Below the pieces are notes generated by a model. It saw only the letters and a program-made list of their open reading frames with translations, did not search any database and was not told the DNA's origin. A stretch of 40,809 bases of DNA from Ruminococcus flavefaciens (GTDB lineage Bacteria; Bacillota; Clostridia; Oscillospirales; Ruminococcaceae), in NCBI GenBank assembly GCA_902762855.1, contig CACWPR010000041.1, forward strand, positions 1 to 40,809. Reading direction: 5' to 3'. Of the stretch, positions 26,245 to 33,931 are shown in pieces (within the stretch, counting starts at the first letter, position 1; the number at the start of each line of letters is the position of its first letter). Both the position numbers and the translations under genes were made by a program.

Positions 26245-26739
26245 ATGAATTCAGCTAAATCAACTGTTCCCTTCAAGGGTACTCCTGAACAGGAGGCACA
26301 GCTTCTCAAAGTCATCGAAGAGAAGAAGAGCGATAAGGGTGCGCTTATGCCTATCCTTCAGAAAGCTCAGGAGATCTACGGTTACCTTCCTATCGAGGTC
26401 CAGGCTATCATTTCTGACAACACAGGTATCCCGCTTGAGAAGATCTACGGTGTTGTAACATTCTACGCACAGTTCTCACTCTATCCCAAGGGTGAATACA
26501 CTATTTCAGTCTGTCTTGGTACAGCCTGCTATGTTAAGGGCTCCGGAGATATTTACAACAAGCTCCAGGAAAAGCTCGGAATCGGCGGCGGTGAGTGTAC
26601 AGCAGACGGTAAGTTCTCACTTGACGCCTGCCGCTGCATCGGTGCCTGCGGACTTGCTCCCGTTCTTACAGTAAATGAGGACGTTTACGGCCGACTCACT
26701 GTTGACGATGTAGACAAGATCCTTGCAAAATACGCTTGA
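26245..26739 (+). CDS. hydC: HydC/HndA, NuoE-like subunit of the trimeric [FeFe] hydrogenase
   Basis: 164 residues with a helical N-terminal region and a thioredoxin-like [2Fe-2S] domain. The likely cluster ligands are Cys90 and Cys95 (SVCLGTAC) and Cys131 and Cys135 (CIGACGLAPV). It passes electrons between the FMN-containing HydB and the complex. An upstream in-frame ATG (26149) lacks a ribosome site and lies in the leader; ATG 26245 follows AAGGAGG. First gene of hydC-hydB-hydA. Confidence 0.93.
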   Translation: MNSAKSTVPFKGTPEQEAQLLKVIEEKKSDKGALMPILQKAQEIYGYLPIEVQAIISDNTGIPLEKIYGVVTFYAQFSLYPKGEYTISVCLGTACYVKGSGDIYNKLQEKLGIGGGECTADGKFSLDACRCIGACGLAPVLTVNEDVYGRLTVDDVDKILAKYA

Positions 26740-26770
26740 TTCCATATAATAACATTTAGGAGGTTAACTT

Positions 26771-28669
26771 ATGAAGACTCTTGAAGAACTCAAGGTTGTC
26801 AGAGACAGCATGGAGGGCGAAGTAGCTCTCAGAACCCATGGCAATGCTTCTTCAAAATATGAAAGACACGTCCTTGTCTGCGGAGGTACAGGATGTACTT
26901 CTTCCGGCTCACCCAAGCTCATAGAGGAGCTCGAAAAGGAGTTTGCAGAAAAGGGACTTACAGATAAGGTTCAGATCGTTAAGACCGGATGCTTTGGTCT
27001 CTGCGAAAGAGGACCTATCATGATCGTTTACCCTGAGGGTTCATTCTACTCACGTGTTAAGCTCGAGGAGATCCCCCGTATAGTAGATGAGCACCTTATC
27101 GGCGGCAATCCTGTAAAGGAATTCCTCTATGAGGAGACAGTTGCCGGTGATGATATAAAATCACTTGATGATACCTCATTCTATAAAAAGCAGCACCGTG
27201 TAGCTCTCAGAAACTGCGGTGTTATAAATCCTGAAAATATAAACGAGTACATAGGCCGTCATGGTTATGAGGCTCTCGGAAAGGTCCTCACAACAATGAC
27301 TCCTGAGGACGTTATCCAGACTATCCTCGACTCCGGTCTCCGTGGACGCGGCGGCGGCGGATTCCCCACAGGTATGAAGTGGAAGCTCGCAAGAAATATC
27401 GTTCCCAATGCTGACCAGAAATATGTATGCTGTAACGCTGACGAGGGAGATCCGGGTGCATTCATGGATCGTTCAGTACTCGAGGGTGATCCTCATGTAG
27501 TACTTGAGGCAATGGCTATCGCTGGTTATGCGATCGGTGCAACACAGGGATATATCTACGTTCGTGCCGAGTATCCTATCGCTGTTGAGCGTCTTAACAT
27601 CGCTATCAAGCAGGCTCGTGAGACAGGTATGCTGGGTCAGAACATCTTCGGCACAGACTTCAGCTTTGACATTGACCTCCGACTCGGCGCAGGCGCTTTC
27701 GTATGCGGCGAGGAGACAGCTCTTATGACATCTATCGAGGGCAATAGAGGCGAGCCTCGTCCGAGACCTCCTTTCCCTGCTGAGAAAGGACTTTTCCAGA
27801 AGCCTACGATCCTCAACAATGTTGAGACATATGCAAATATTCCTCAGATAATCCTTAATGGTGCAGAGTGGTTCGCATCAATGGGTACAGAGAAGTCAAA
27901 GGGTACAAAGGTATTCGCTCTCGGCGGAAAGATCAAGAACACCGGACTCGTTGAAGTACCTATGGGAACAACTCTCCGTGAAGTAATCGAGGAGATCGGC
28001 GGAGGCATCCCCAACGGCAAGAAGTTCAAGGCTGCTCAGACAGGCGGACCTTCCGGCGGATGTATCGACGCATCCAACTTCGATATCCCGATCGACTACG
28101 ATAACCTTATCGGTATCGGCTCAATGATGGGTTCAGGCGGACTTATCGTTATGGATGAGGACAACTGTATGGTCGATATCGCCAAGTTCTTCCTGGAATT
28201 CACAGTTGATGAGTCCTGCGGTAAGTGTACACCCTGCCGTATCGGTACAAAGAGAATGCTTGAGATACTTGACAAGATCACAAAGGGCAAGGGAACCCTT
28301 GAGGATCTCGATAAGCTCGAAGAGCTTGCATATCACATCAAGGCTAACTCCCTCTGCGGACTTGGTCAGACAGCTCCTAACCCTGTTCTTTCCACACTCA
28401 GATGCTTCAAGGACGAGTACATTGCTCACGTTGTTGACAAGAAGTGTCCTGCCGGCGTATGTAAGGATCTCCTCAGCTTTGAGATCGAAAAGGATAAGTG
28501 TATCGGCTGCGGTATGTGTGCTAAGCAGTGTCCCGCATCCGCTATCACAAGAACTGATTACATTGCTCCTGGCAAGAAACTCGCCGCAATGGAGATCGAC
28601 AAGAATAAGTGCGTAAAGTGCGGCGCTTGTATCGCAACATGTAAGTTCAAGGCAATCATCAAGAAGTAA
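26771..28669 (+). CDS. hydB: HydB/HndC, NuoF-like NADH- and FMN-binding hydrogenase subunit
   Basis: 632 residues. N-terminal thioredoxin-like [2Fe-2S] domain (Cys37, 42, 74, 78), NuoF core with NADH motif GLRGRGGGGFPTGMKW and FMN motif GAGAFVCGEETALM, SLBB-like segment, [4Fe-4S] site SCGKCTPCRIGT, and a C-terminal ferredoxin domain with two [4Fe-4S] sites (CIGCGMCAKQCP, CVKCGACIATCK). This is the layout of the subunit that oxidises or reduces NAD(H) in HydABC/HndABCD complexes, which can couple ferredoxin and NADH to H2 (electron bifurcation). It starts 31 bases after hydC with AGGAGG. Confidence 0.95.
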   Translation: MKTLEELKVVRDSMEGEVALRTHGNASSKYERHVLVCGGTGCTSSGSPKLIEELEKEFAEKGLTDKVQIVKTGCFGLCERGPIMIVYPEGSFYSRVKLEEIPRIVDEHLIGGNPVKEFLYEETVAGDDIKSLDDTSFYKKQHRVALRNCGVINPENINEYIGRHGYEALGKVLTTMTPEDVIQTILDSGLRGRGGGGFPTGMKWKLARNIVPNADQKYVCCNADEGDPGAFMDRSVLEGDPHVVLEAMAIAGYAIGATQGYIYVRAEYPIAVERLNIAIKQARETGMLGQNIFGTDFSFDIDLRLGAGAFVCGEETALMTSIEGNRGEPRPRPPFPAEKGLFQKPTILNNVETYANIPQIILNGAEWFASMGTEKSKGTKVFALGGKIKNTGLVEVPMGTTLREVIEEIGGGIPNGKKFKAAQTGGPSGGCIDASNFDIPIDYDNLIGIGSMMGSGGLIVMDEDNCMVDIAKFFLEFTVDESCGKCTPCRIGTKRMLEILDKITKGKGTLEDLDKLEELAYHIKANSLCGLGQTAPNPVLSTLRCFKDEYIAHVVDKKCPAGVCKDLLSFEIEKDKCIGCGMCAKQCPASAITRTDYIAPGKKLAAMEIDKNKCVKCGACIATCKFKAIIKK

Positions 28670-28683
28670 GCGGAGGAATAGTA

Positions 28684-30432
28684 ATGGAAAATATAACTGT
28701 TAAAATCAACGGTGTTGAATTAGAAGTACCTAAGGGCACCACTGTTCTTGAGGCTGCTCACATGGCTGGCTTTGAAATTCCTACACTTTGCTATATGAAA
28801 GAGATCAACGAGATCGGCGCCTGCCGTATCTGCGTTACTGAAGTAAACGAGGGAAGAGGATTCCGTCTTGTTGCAGGCTGCGTATATCCTTGCTCAAATA
28901 ATATGGAAGTTCTCACAAATTCTCCCAAGGTCATCGCATCAAGAAAGAGAACTCTTGAACTCATCCTTTCCACACACGACAGAAAGTGCCTCTCCTGCGT
29001 AAGAAGCGGCAACTGTGAGCTCCAGAAGCTGGCAAAGGATTACGGCGTTGAGGACGCATCTCTCTATGACGGCGAAAAGAACGTATATGAAATAGACGAT
29101 ACAGCAGCACATATGTATCGTGACAACAACAAGTGTATCCTCTGCCGCCGCTGCGTAGCAGTATGTTCCAAGACTCAGGGCATCGGTGTTATCGGCGCAA
29201 ACGAAAGAGGATTCAAGACATACATCGGTTCTGCATTTGACATGGGACTTGGCGAGACAAGCTGTGTATCCTGTGGACAGTGTATCGCAGTATGTCCTGT
29301 AGGTGCAATTTCTGAAAAGGATTACACAAAGGATGTTATGGCTGCTATTGCAGATCCTGAGAAGACAGTTCTTGTACAGACAGCTCCTGCTGTACGTGCA
29401 GGTCTCGGTGAAGCATTTGGTCTTCCTATCGGAACAAACGTAGAAGGCAAAATGGTCGCAGCACTCAGAAGACTCGGCTTTGATAAGGTATTTGATACTG
29501 ATTTCGCTGCTGACCTTACTATCATGGAAGAGGCTAACGAGTTCCTTGAGCGTGTACAGAACGGCGGAACACTCCCGCTCATCACATCATGTTCACCCGG
29601 ATGGGTCAAGTTCTGCGAGCACTACTATCCTGATCTTCTTGATCACCTTTCAAGCTGTAAGTCACCTCAGCAGATGTTCGGTGCAACAGCAAAGACATAC
29701 TGGGCTGAGAAGATGGGTATTGATCCAAAGAACATTGTTATGGTATCTATCATGCCTTGTACAGCTAAGAAGTTTGAGATAGGCCGTGACGACGAGAGCG
29801 CAGCAGGTGTACCTGATGTTGATTTTGCACTCACTACCCGTGAGCTTGGCAGAATGATCGAGCGTGCAGGAATCAACTTCCTCGGACTTGAAGATGAGAA
29901 GTTTGATGATCCTCTCGGACTTTCTACAGGTGCCGGTGTTATCTTCGGTGCTACAGGCGGTGTTATGGAGGCTGCTCTCAGAACAGCAGTTCATACCCTT
30001 ACTGGTGAGAATCCTATTGACTTCCCCCAGGTTCGTGGTACAGAAGGAATCAAGGAAGCAGAGTATCCTGTTGGTGATCTCAAGGTCAAGGTCAAGGTTG
30101 CAAGCGGACTTTCAAATGCAAGACAGATCCTTGATGATATCAGAGCTGGCAAGTGTGACGCACAGTTCATCGAGATCATGGCTTGTCCCGGCGGTTGTGT
30201 AAACGGCGGCGGTCAGCCTCAGGTTCCTATGGGAATCAGAAACTTCGTTGACATCAGAGCTGAGAGAGCTAAGGTCCTCTACAACCTTGATAAGTCAATG
30301 CCTTTCCGTCAGTCACATGAGAACCCTGCTATCAAGAAGGTTTACGAGGAATTCTTCGAGAAGCCAGGCAGCCACAAGGCACATGAGGTTCTCCACACAA
30401 GCTATGTAAAGAGAAAGGTAAACGAGATATAA
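28684..30432 (+). CDS. hydA: [FeFe] hydrogenase catalytic subunit HydA/HndD
   Basis: 582 residues. N-terminal [2Fe-2S] (Cys36, 47, 50, 66), His-ligated [4Fe-4S] (His98, Cys102, 105, 111), two [4Fe-4S] sites (Cys151, 154, 157, 161 and 194, 197, 200, 204), then the H-cluster domain with TSCSPGW (Cys303), MPCTAKKFE (Cys359) and MACPGGCVNGGGQP (Cys501, 505), and the small-subunit-like C-terminus. Residue 304 after Cys303 is Ser, where many standard hydrogenases have a Cys that relays protons. It makes or consumes H2 with HydB and HydC. It requires HydE, HydF and HydG (486-1937) for maturation. GGAGG starts 8 bases ahead of ATG. Confidence 0.97.
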   Translation: MENITVKINGVELEVPKGTTVLEAAHMAGFEIPTLCYMKEINEIGACRICVTEVNEGRGFRLVAGCVYPCSNNMEVLTNSPKVIASRKRTLELILSTHDRKCLSCVRSGNCELQKLAKDYGVEDASLYDGEKNVYEIDDTAAHMYRDNNKCILCRRCVAVCSKTQGIGVIGANERGFKTYIGSAFDMGLGETSCVSCGQCIAVCPVGAISEKDYTKDVMAAIADPEKTVLVQTAPAVRAGLGEAFGLPIGTNVEGKMVAALRRLGFDKVFDTDFAADLTIMEEANEFLERVQNGGTLPLITSCSPGWVKFCEHYYPDLLDHLSSCKSPQQMFGATAKTYWAEKMGIDPKNIVMVSIMPCTAKKFEIGRDDESAAGVPDVDFALTTRELGRMIERAGINFLGLEDEKFDDPLGLSTGAGVIFGATGGVMEAALRTAVHTLTGENPIDFPQVRGTEGIKEAEYPVGDLKVKVKVASGLSNARQILDDIRAGKCDAQFIEIMACPGGCVNGGGQPQVPMGIRNFVDIRAERAKVLYNLDKSMPFRQSHENPAIKKVYEEFFEKPGSHKAHEVLHTSYVKRKVNEI

Positions 30433-30449
30433 TTTCGTTTCCGAAAATA

Positions 30450-30477
30450 GAGCGGACCTTCGGGTCCGCTCGTTTTA
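30450..30477 (+). terminator. Intrinsic terminator after hydA
   Basis: GAGCGGACC (30450-30458), stable TTCG tetraloop, GGTCCGCTC (30463-30471), then GTTTTA. Confidence 0.9.
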
Positions 30478-30495
30478 TAAAGTGAGGAGGTACGT

Positions 30496-31053
30496 ATGTA
30501 TTTTGAGAGCACATTGAATACAAGAGCACTGCTGCCGGACAGCCTGCGGTTCATACGCAGTGATGCACCTTATAAGCTGACAGATGAAGAGTTGAAGTGG
30601 CTTAAACGCAGCAATATCACAACAGTTATAGACCTTCGTTCCGATGAGGAGGCAAAGATGTGCCCAAGTGCATTTGCTTCAGCAGAGGGATTTGACTATC
30701 GTATCATGCCGGTCACAGGAGGAAATTCTGTTCCAAAGACAATTGATGATGTAGTGCAGTCATACATAGACATGGCCGACCAGCAGATGGATAAAATTGT
30801 TGAGACCATACTGTCTGCGGAGTCAAATGTGCTGTTTTTTTGCAGTGCCGGAAAAGACAGGACCGGTGTAGTTTCAGCAATATTACTGCATCGCCTTGGA
30901 TACAGTGAGGACTATATAATCGCAGATTATATGAAGTCGGCAGAGAGCCTGAAAGAATTGCTGGAAGCGTATGCTAAAAGCGGAGTGGCGGATATTAACG
31001 TCATAACTCCAAGACCTGAGAACATACGTGGCCTGTTGGCGTCATTGGAATGA
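30496..31053 (+). CDS. Tyrosine-protein phosphatase, PF13350-like
   Basis: 185 residues with the CX5R active site CSAGKDRTG (about residues 116-124) and the N-terminal FIRSDAPYKL and TVIDLRSDEEA pattern of the Y_phosphatase3 family. It removes phosphate from tyrosine or phosphoinositides in relatives; the substrate here is unknown. Ribosome site GAGGAGG. The stop overlaps the following small gene by a few bases. Confidence 0.85.
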   Translation: MYFESTLNTRALLPDSLRFIRSDAPYKLTDEELKWLKRSNITTVIDLRSDEEAKMCPSAFASAEGFDYRIMPVTGGNSVPKTIDDVVQSYIDMADQQMDKIVETILSAESNVLFFCSAGKDRTGVVSAILLHRLGYSEDYIIADYMKSAESLKELLEAYAKSGVADINVITPRPENIRGLLASLE

Positions 31054-31057
31054 GTTT

Positions 31058-31336
31058 ATGAATACAGGACGGTTAGTAGTGGTTTTGATAACCGGGATAC
31101 TTGGGATGAGCATAATTATCGGCAATTGGAAAGGAGTCATCCGTGCCAGGAGGACGGAGAGTTCATTTTCGTGTATTCCATTTTTAGGCGGCATTTTTAC
31201 AGCGCTGAGCGTTGCCTTTACTCAGTTCAGAGTTTTTTTCTGGGTAGGTTTTATTGTTGATATAGGCACATGGAGTGGACTTATCGGCTTGCCGTACCTT
31301 ATAAAGGAGATATTATTCAGGAACAAAGACGAATAA
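31058..31336 (+). CDS. Small three-helix membrane protein
   Basis: 92 residues starting MNTGRLVVVLITGILG, with three hydrophobic stretches (about 5-22, 40-58, 65-83) and no soluble domain. The start at 31058 follows the phosphatase stop by 4 bases; a TTG 30 bases earlier overlaps it. Co-transcription with the phosphatase is likely. No family recognised. Confidence 0.65.
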   Translation: MNTGRLVVVLITGILGMSIIIGNWKGVIRARRTESSFSCIPFLGGIFTALSVAFTQFRVFFWVGFIVDIGTWSGLIGLPYLIKEILFRNKDE

Positions 31337-31353
31337 AACTCATAATAAAGCAC

Positions 31354-31379
31354 AAAATACCTCCAAAAGGAGGTATTTT
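31354..31379 (+). promoter_or_regulatory. 11-bp hairpin enclosing the rubrerythrin ribosome-binding site
   Basis: AAAATACCTCC (31354-31364), loop AAAA, GGAGGTATTTT (31369-31379), directly followed by TATG. The ribosome site GGAGG is fully inside the stem. It also resembles an intrinsic terminator with its T-run, so it could work at either level. Compare the hairpin at 7424-7457. Confidence 0.6.
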
Positions 31380-31380
31380 T

Positions 31381-31995
31381 ATGCAGAAGAAATTTTGTGA
31401 AAGTGAAACCAAATCGAACCTGATGAGAGCATTTGCCGGAGAGTGTCAGTCCAGGCAGAGGTACTATCAGGCGGCACTTATTGCTCAGCAGCAGAATTAT
31501 GTTGGGCTGGAGCGGATGTTCCGTTTCACCGCAGATCAGGAGGAGCGCCATGCAAAGCAGTTTTTTGAGCTTCTGAAGGACTGTTCTGGTGAAACCATTG
31601 AAATAGCCGGAAGTTTTCCGGCCTCGGTCTATGCGGAACTTGGTGACTTATTAAAAGCCTCAGCAGAGGAGGAGTACCATGAGTTCAGCGTTGTATATCC
31701 TGACTTTGCCGGAGCCGCAAGGGAAGAAGGATTTACGGATATAGCGGCAAAGTTTGACATGATAGCAAAGATAGAGGACTCTCACCATAAGCGTTTCGAC
31801 TACTATTCAAAGCTCTGGGAACAGGGGATGCTCCAGCGTTCTGAGAGCACAGAGGAAGTGTGGCTTTGTCTCAACTGCGGACACATCCACGCAGGAAGTG
31901 AGCCGCCGAGGGACTGTCCGGTATGCGGAGCGAAGCAGGGATATTTCGTCCGTAGAGCTGAAGCCCCATTCACAGCAGAAAATATGTACAGCTAA
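31381..31995 (+). CDS. Rubrerythrin
   Basis: 204 residues. Ferritin-like diiron domain (about 1-150) with ExxH-type segments EERHAKQFFELL and EEYHEF, and DSHHKRF, then a C-terminal rubredoxin-like [Fe(S-Cys)4] module with CLNCGHIHAG and CPVCGAK. It reduces hydrogen peroxide with electrons from rubredoxin or NADH, a main oxidative-stress defence in anaerobes. ATG 31381 has an SD at 31369-31373 inside the hairpin at 31354-31379; an upstream in-frame ATG at 31270 has no ribosome site. Confidence 0.95.
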   Translation: MQKKFCESETKSNLMRAFAGECQSRQRYYQAALIAQQQNYVGLERMFRFTADQEERHAKQFFELLKDCSGETIEIAGSFPASVYAELGDLLKASAEEEYHEFSVVYPDFAGAAREEGFTDIAAKFDMIAKIEDSHHKRFDYYSKLWEQGMLQRSESTEEVWLCLNCGHIHAGSEPPRDCPVCGAKQGYFVRRAEAPFTAENMYS

Positions 31996-31999
31996 CAGA

Positions 32000-32028
32000 A
32001 AAAGCCGGTCATTCAGACCGGCTTTTAA
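32000..32028. terminator. Bidirectional terminator between rubrerythrin and the phosphodiesterase
   Basis: AAAAGCCGGTC (32000-32010), loop ATTCA, GACCGGCTTTT, with T-rich flanks. Genes converge here. Confidence 0.88.
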
Positions 32029-32071
32029 TTATAAAATGGCACAAAAAACATTTTCAGAGAATATAATTATA

Positions 32072-32554
32072 TCAGACGTCGGTTATATTGACAACGACGC
32101 CTGCATCGGAGATATCTATATGTCCGAATGAAGGCGGATTACCGTCTCTTGGACATGAGCAGCTTCCGGGATTCATTATATAGAAACCGTCATCGAAGTG
32201 ATTGAATCTTGCGTGGGTGTGGCCGTAAAGTATTATATCGCAGTTATGGTCAGCGGCGAGCATTTTAAGTCTCTCGACTGAGCACTTGACACCGTAACGG
32301 TGGCCGTGTGTTGCAAGTATCTTATGGTTCATGGCGGGCAGAATAAAAACATCGTGTGAAAGTGAGCCGGTATCGCAGTTTCCGGCGACGTGTATAATTT
32401 TAGGAGCAATGACAGGATGTGAGATGACGAAACGGTCCAGTTCACGTTCACCGTCACCGAGGTGGATTATCCAGTCAGCGTCTGTATTTCTCATTATAAT
32501 GCTTTCTAAAGCGGCGTAATCTCCGTGTGAATCTGATAAAACAATGATCCGCAT
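32072..32554 (-). CDS. YfcE/MJ0936-type metallophosphodiesterase
   Basis: 160 residues with all calcineurin-like motifs: DSHGD near the start, HLGDGE, AGNCD, ATHGHRYGV and YGHTH. Such enzymes hydrolyse phosphodiesters with two metal ions. The start at 32554 (MRIIVLSDSHG) has AAGGGGGAT upstream; an earlier in-frame start would add 52 residues with no motif. Promoter at 32583-32611. Confidence 0.92.
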   Translation of the reverse strand: MRIIVLSDSHGDYAALESIIMRNTDADWIIHLGDGERELDRFVISHPVIAPKIIHVAGNCDTGSLSHDVFILPAMNHKILATHGHRYGVKCSVERLKMLAADHNCDIILYGHTHARFNHFDDGFYIMNPGSCSCPRDGNPPSFGHIDISDAGVVVNITDV

Positions 32555-32582
32555 ATTATCCCCCTTTTTATCTGATATGAAA

Positions 32583-32611
32583 ATTATATCATAAAACACT
32601 GGAAAATGCAA
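32583..32611 (-). promoter_or_regulatory. Promoter of the phosphodiesterase gene
   Basis: On the minus strand TTGCAT (32611-32606), 17-base spacer, TATAAT (32588-32583) with extended -10 TGA. Confidence 0.7.
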
Positions 32612-32651
32612 TATATATTTTAAAGAAAAATAAATTTTTTTGGAGGTAATT

Positions 32652-32903
32652 ATGAACAGAAATTCTATTGACCCGAAAAAAGCAAGCGGACTCATAAATG
32701 CTATAAGCAAGAAAATAGGAGTTCCTCCGGAAAAACTGAAAAGTGAACTTGAGTCAGGGAAGTTTGACAGTACATTATCTGCAATGAATCAGAAGGATGC
32801 CTCAAAGTTTCAGCAGGCGCTGAACAATCCAAAGCTGGTAGAGCGTATGATGAGCACACCCCAGGCGCAGGCCTTATACAAGAAGTTATCCGGGGAAAAA
32901 TGA
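32652..32903 (+). CDS. Small helical protein, clostridial, unknown
   Basis: 83 residues, MNRNSIDPKKASGLINAISKK start, all helical, with a C-terminal SDTL-like repeat of short helices (SAMNQKDASKFQQALNNPKL). No signal or membrane segment. TGGAGGT precedes ATG 32652. First gene of a four-gene cluster of small proteins that ends with a BofA homologue. Function unknown. Confidence 0.68.
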   Translation: MNRNSIDPKKASGLINAISKKIGVPPEKLKSELESGKFDSTLSAMNQKDASKFQQALNNPKLVERMMSTPQAQALYKKLSGEK

Positions 32904-32918
32904 GAGGCGGGATAGTTC

Positions 32919-33272
32919 TTGGATGATGTAATGGGGAAACTCGGGGAGCTCTTGTCTGACGAAGAAAGTGTCAGGCAGCTCTCCGAACTGGCGCAGATGC
33001 TTACCTCCGGTGATGAAGGCACTGAGGGAGAACCGGAAAATGGAAACGTAAAAAGCACGGTGGACGGTCCGGACATCAGTGCTTTAATGAAACTCACAGG
33101 TCTAATGGGCGCAGCATCTCAGAGTGACAAAAACTCAGAGCTGCTGCTTGCTCTTAAACCGCATCTGAAGGAGGATAAGCAGAAAAGGGTGGACAAAGCT
33201 ATAAAGCTGCTCAAACTGATAGCAGTGTGGAACATGGCGAAAGAAAGCGGACTGCTGAATGAACTGATATGA
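32919..33272 (+). CDS. Small clostridial protein, unknown
   Basis: 117 residues if TTG 32919 is the start (MDDVMGKLGELL); GAGGCGGGA lies about 8 bases upstream. ATG 32931 is an alternative. Acidic N-terminal half with a low-complexity linker, then a helical C-terminal part (KPHLKEDKQKRVDKAIKLLKL, AVWNMAKESGLLNELI) that I recall from unnamed proteins in many Clostridia. No function known to me. Confidence 0.65.
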   Translation: MDDVMGKLGELLSDEESVRQLSELAQMLTSGDEGTEGEPENGNVKSTVDGPDISALMKLTGLMGAASQSDKNSELLLALKPHLKEDKQKRVDKAIKLLKLIAVWNMAKESGLLNELI

Positions 33273-33294
33273 CAGCAGCCGGAAAGGGGGAAAT

Positions 33295-33585
33295 ATGGCG
33301 GGATTTGACAGGCGGCAGGTCAACCGGATGCGTCAGGAAGCGATACGCAGGTCAAAGGAGATGTACAGCAGAGCGGGACTAAATACACCGAAGACTGAGG
33401 AGAACCTGTCACAGAGCCCGCAGCTCCCCGGACCGGCAAAGGATAAGCTCAGCGGACTGCTTGATGAGCTCTTTGGCGGCAGCTTAGACGGGGACAAACT
33501 TCTTATTGCAGCGCTGCTTTTGCTGCTTATAAGAGAGGGTGCAGACATCAAGCTGATACTTGCTCTCGGATACATACTTTTATGA
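33295..33585 (+). CDS. Small clostridial protein with C-terminal helix, unknown
   Basis: 96 residues. A basic N-terminal helix (FDRRQVNRMRQEAIRRSKEM), a Pro/Ser-rich linker, and a hydrophobic segment (DKLLIAALLLLLIREGADIKLILALGYILL), which might insert in the membrane. The layout resembles anchored assembly proteins of the cell envelope or spore, but I do not recognise the family. It ends 10 bases before the BofA homologue. Confidence 0.65.
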   Translation: MAGFDRRQVNRMRQEAIRRSKEMYSRAGLNTPKTEENLSQSPQLPGPAKDKLSGLLDELFGGSLDGDKLLIAALLLLLIREGADIKLILALGYILL

Positions 33586-33595
33586 GGGACATACT

Positions 33596-33847
33596 ATGGT
33601 AAATACATTATTTATTGGCATCTGTGGGGCGGCAGCTCTGGCAATGGCGGTATATTACATAACACGCTGCCGCAGGCTTAGAAGCCTGCTGTATGGTTCT
33701 GTTACAGGACTTGCAGCACTCATAGTTCTCGCACATTACGGCAACAGATTCGGACTTTTTCTTCCGCTGAACGCTTTTAATCTTAGCGGGAGCGCAGTTT
33801 TAGGAGTTCCGTTTGTGATATGTCAGGTCATATTGAAAATTTTGTGA
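33596..33847 (+). CDS. BofA-like membrane protein
   Basis: 83 residues with two membrane segments (about 2-20 and 28-48) and the C-terminal BofA pattern LPLNAFNLSGSAVLGVPFVICQVIL. In Bacillus BofA holds the pro-sigma-K protease SpoIVFB inactive during sporulation. Ruminococci are usually regarded as non-sporulating, so this may be a repurposed relative. Start ATG 33596 after GAGGGA. Alternative: an unrelated two-helix protein with chance resemblance. Confidence 0.6.
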   Translation: MVNTLFIGICGAAALAMAVYYITRCRRLRSLLYGSVTGLAALIVLAHYGNRFGLFLPLNAFNLSGSAVLGVPFVICQVILKIL

Positions 33848-33875
33848 AAAATCAGATAAAATTTCATAAAAACTC

Positions 33876-33904
33876 TTGAAATTTTGTTACAATTATGGTA
33901 AAAT
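33876..33904 (+). promoter_or_regulatory. Promoter of the pyrimidine-nucleoside phosphorylase gene
   Basis: TTGAAA (33876-33881), 17-base spacer, TAAAAT (33899-33904) with extended -10 TGG. Confidence 0.65.
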
Positions 33905-33931
33905 AAAAATATCATATATAGGAGGTGGAGT

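Noticed and set aside
31270-31380. N-terminal extension of rubrerythrin
   Set aside because: It would read through the upstream small membrane gene in another frame; the family start and SD are at 31381.
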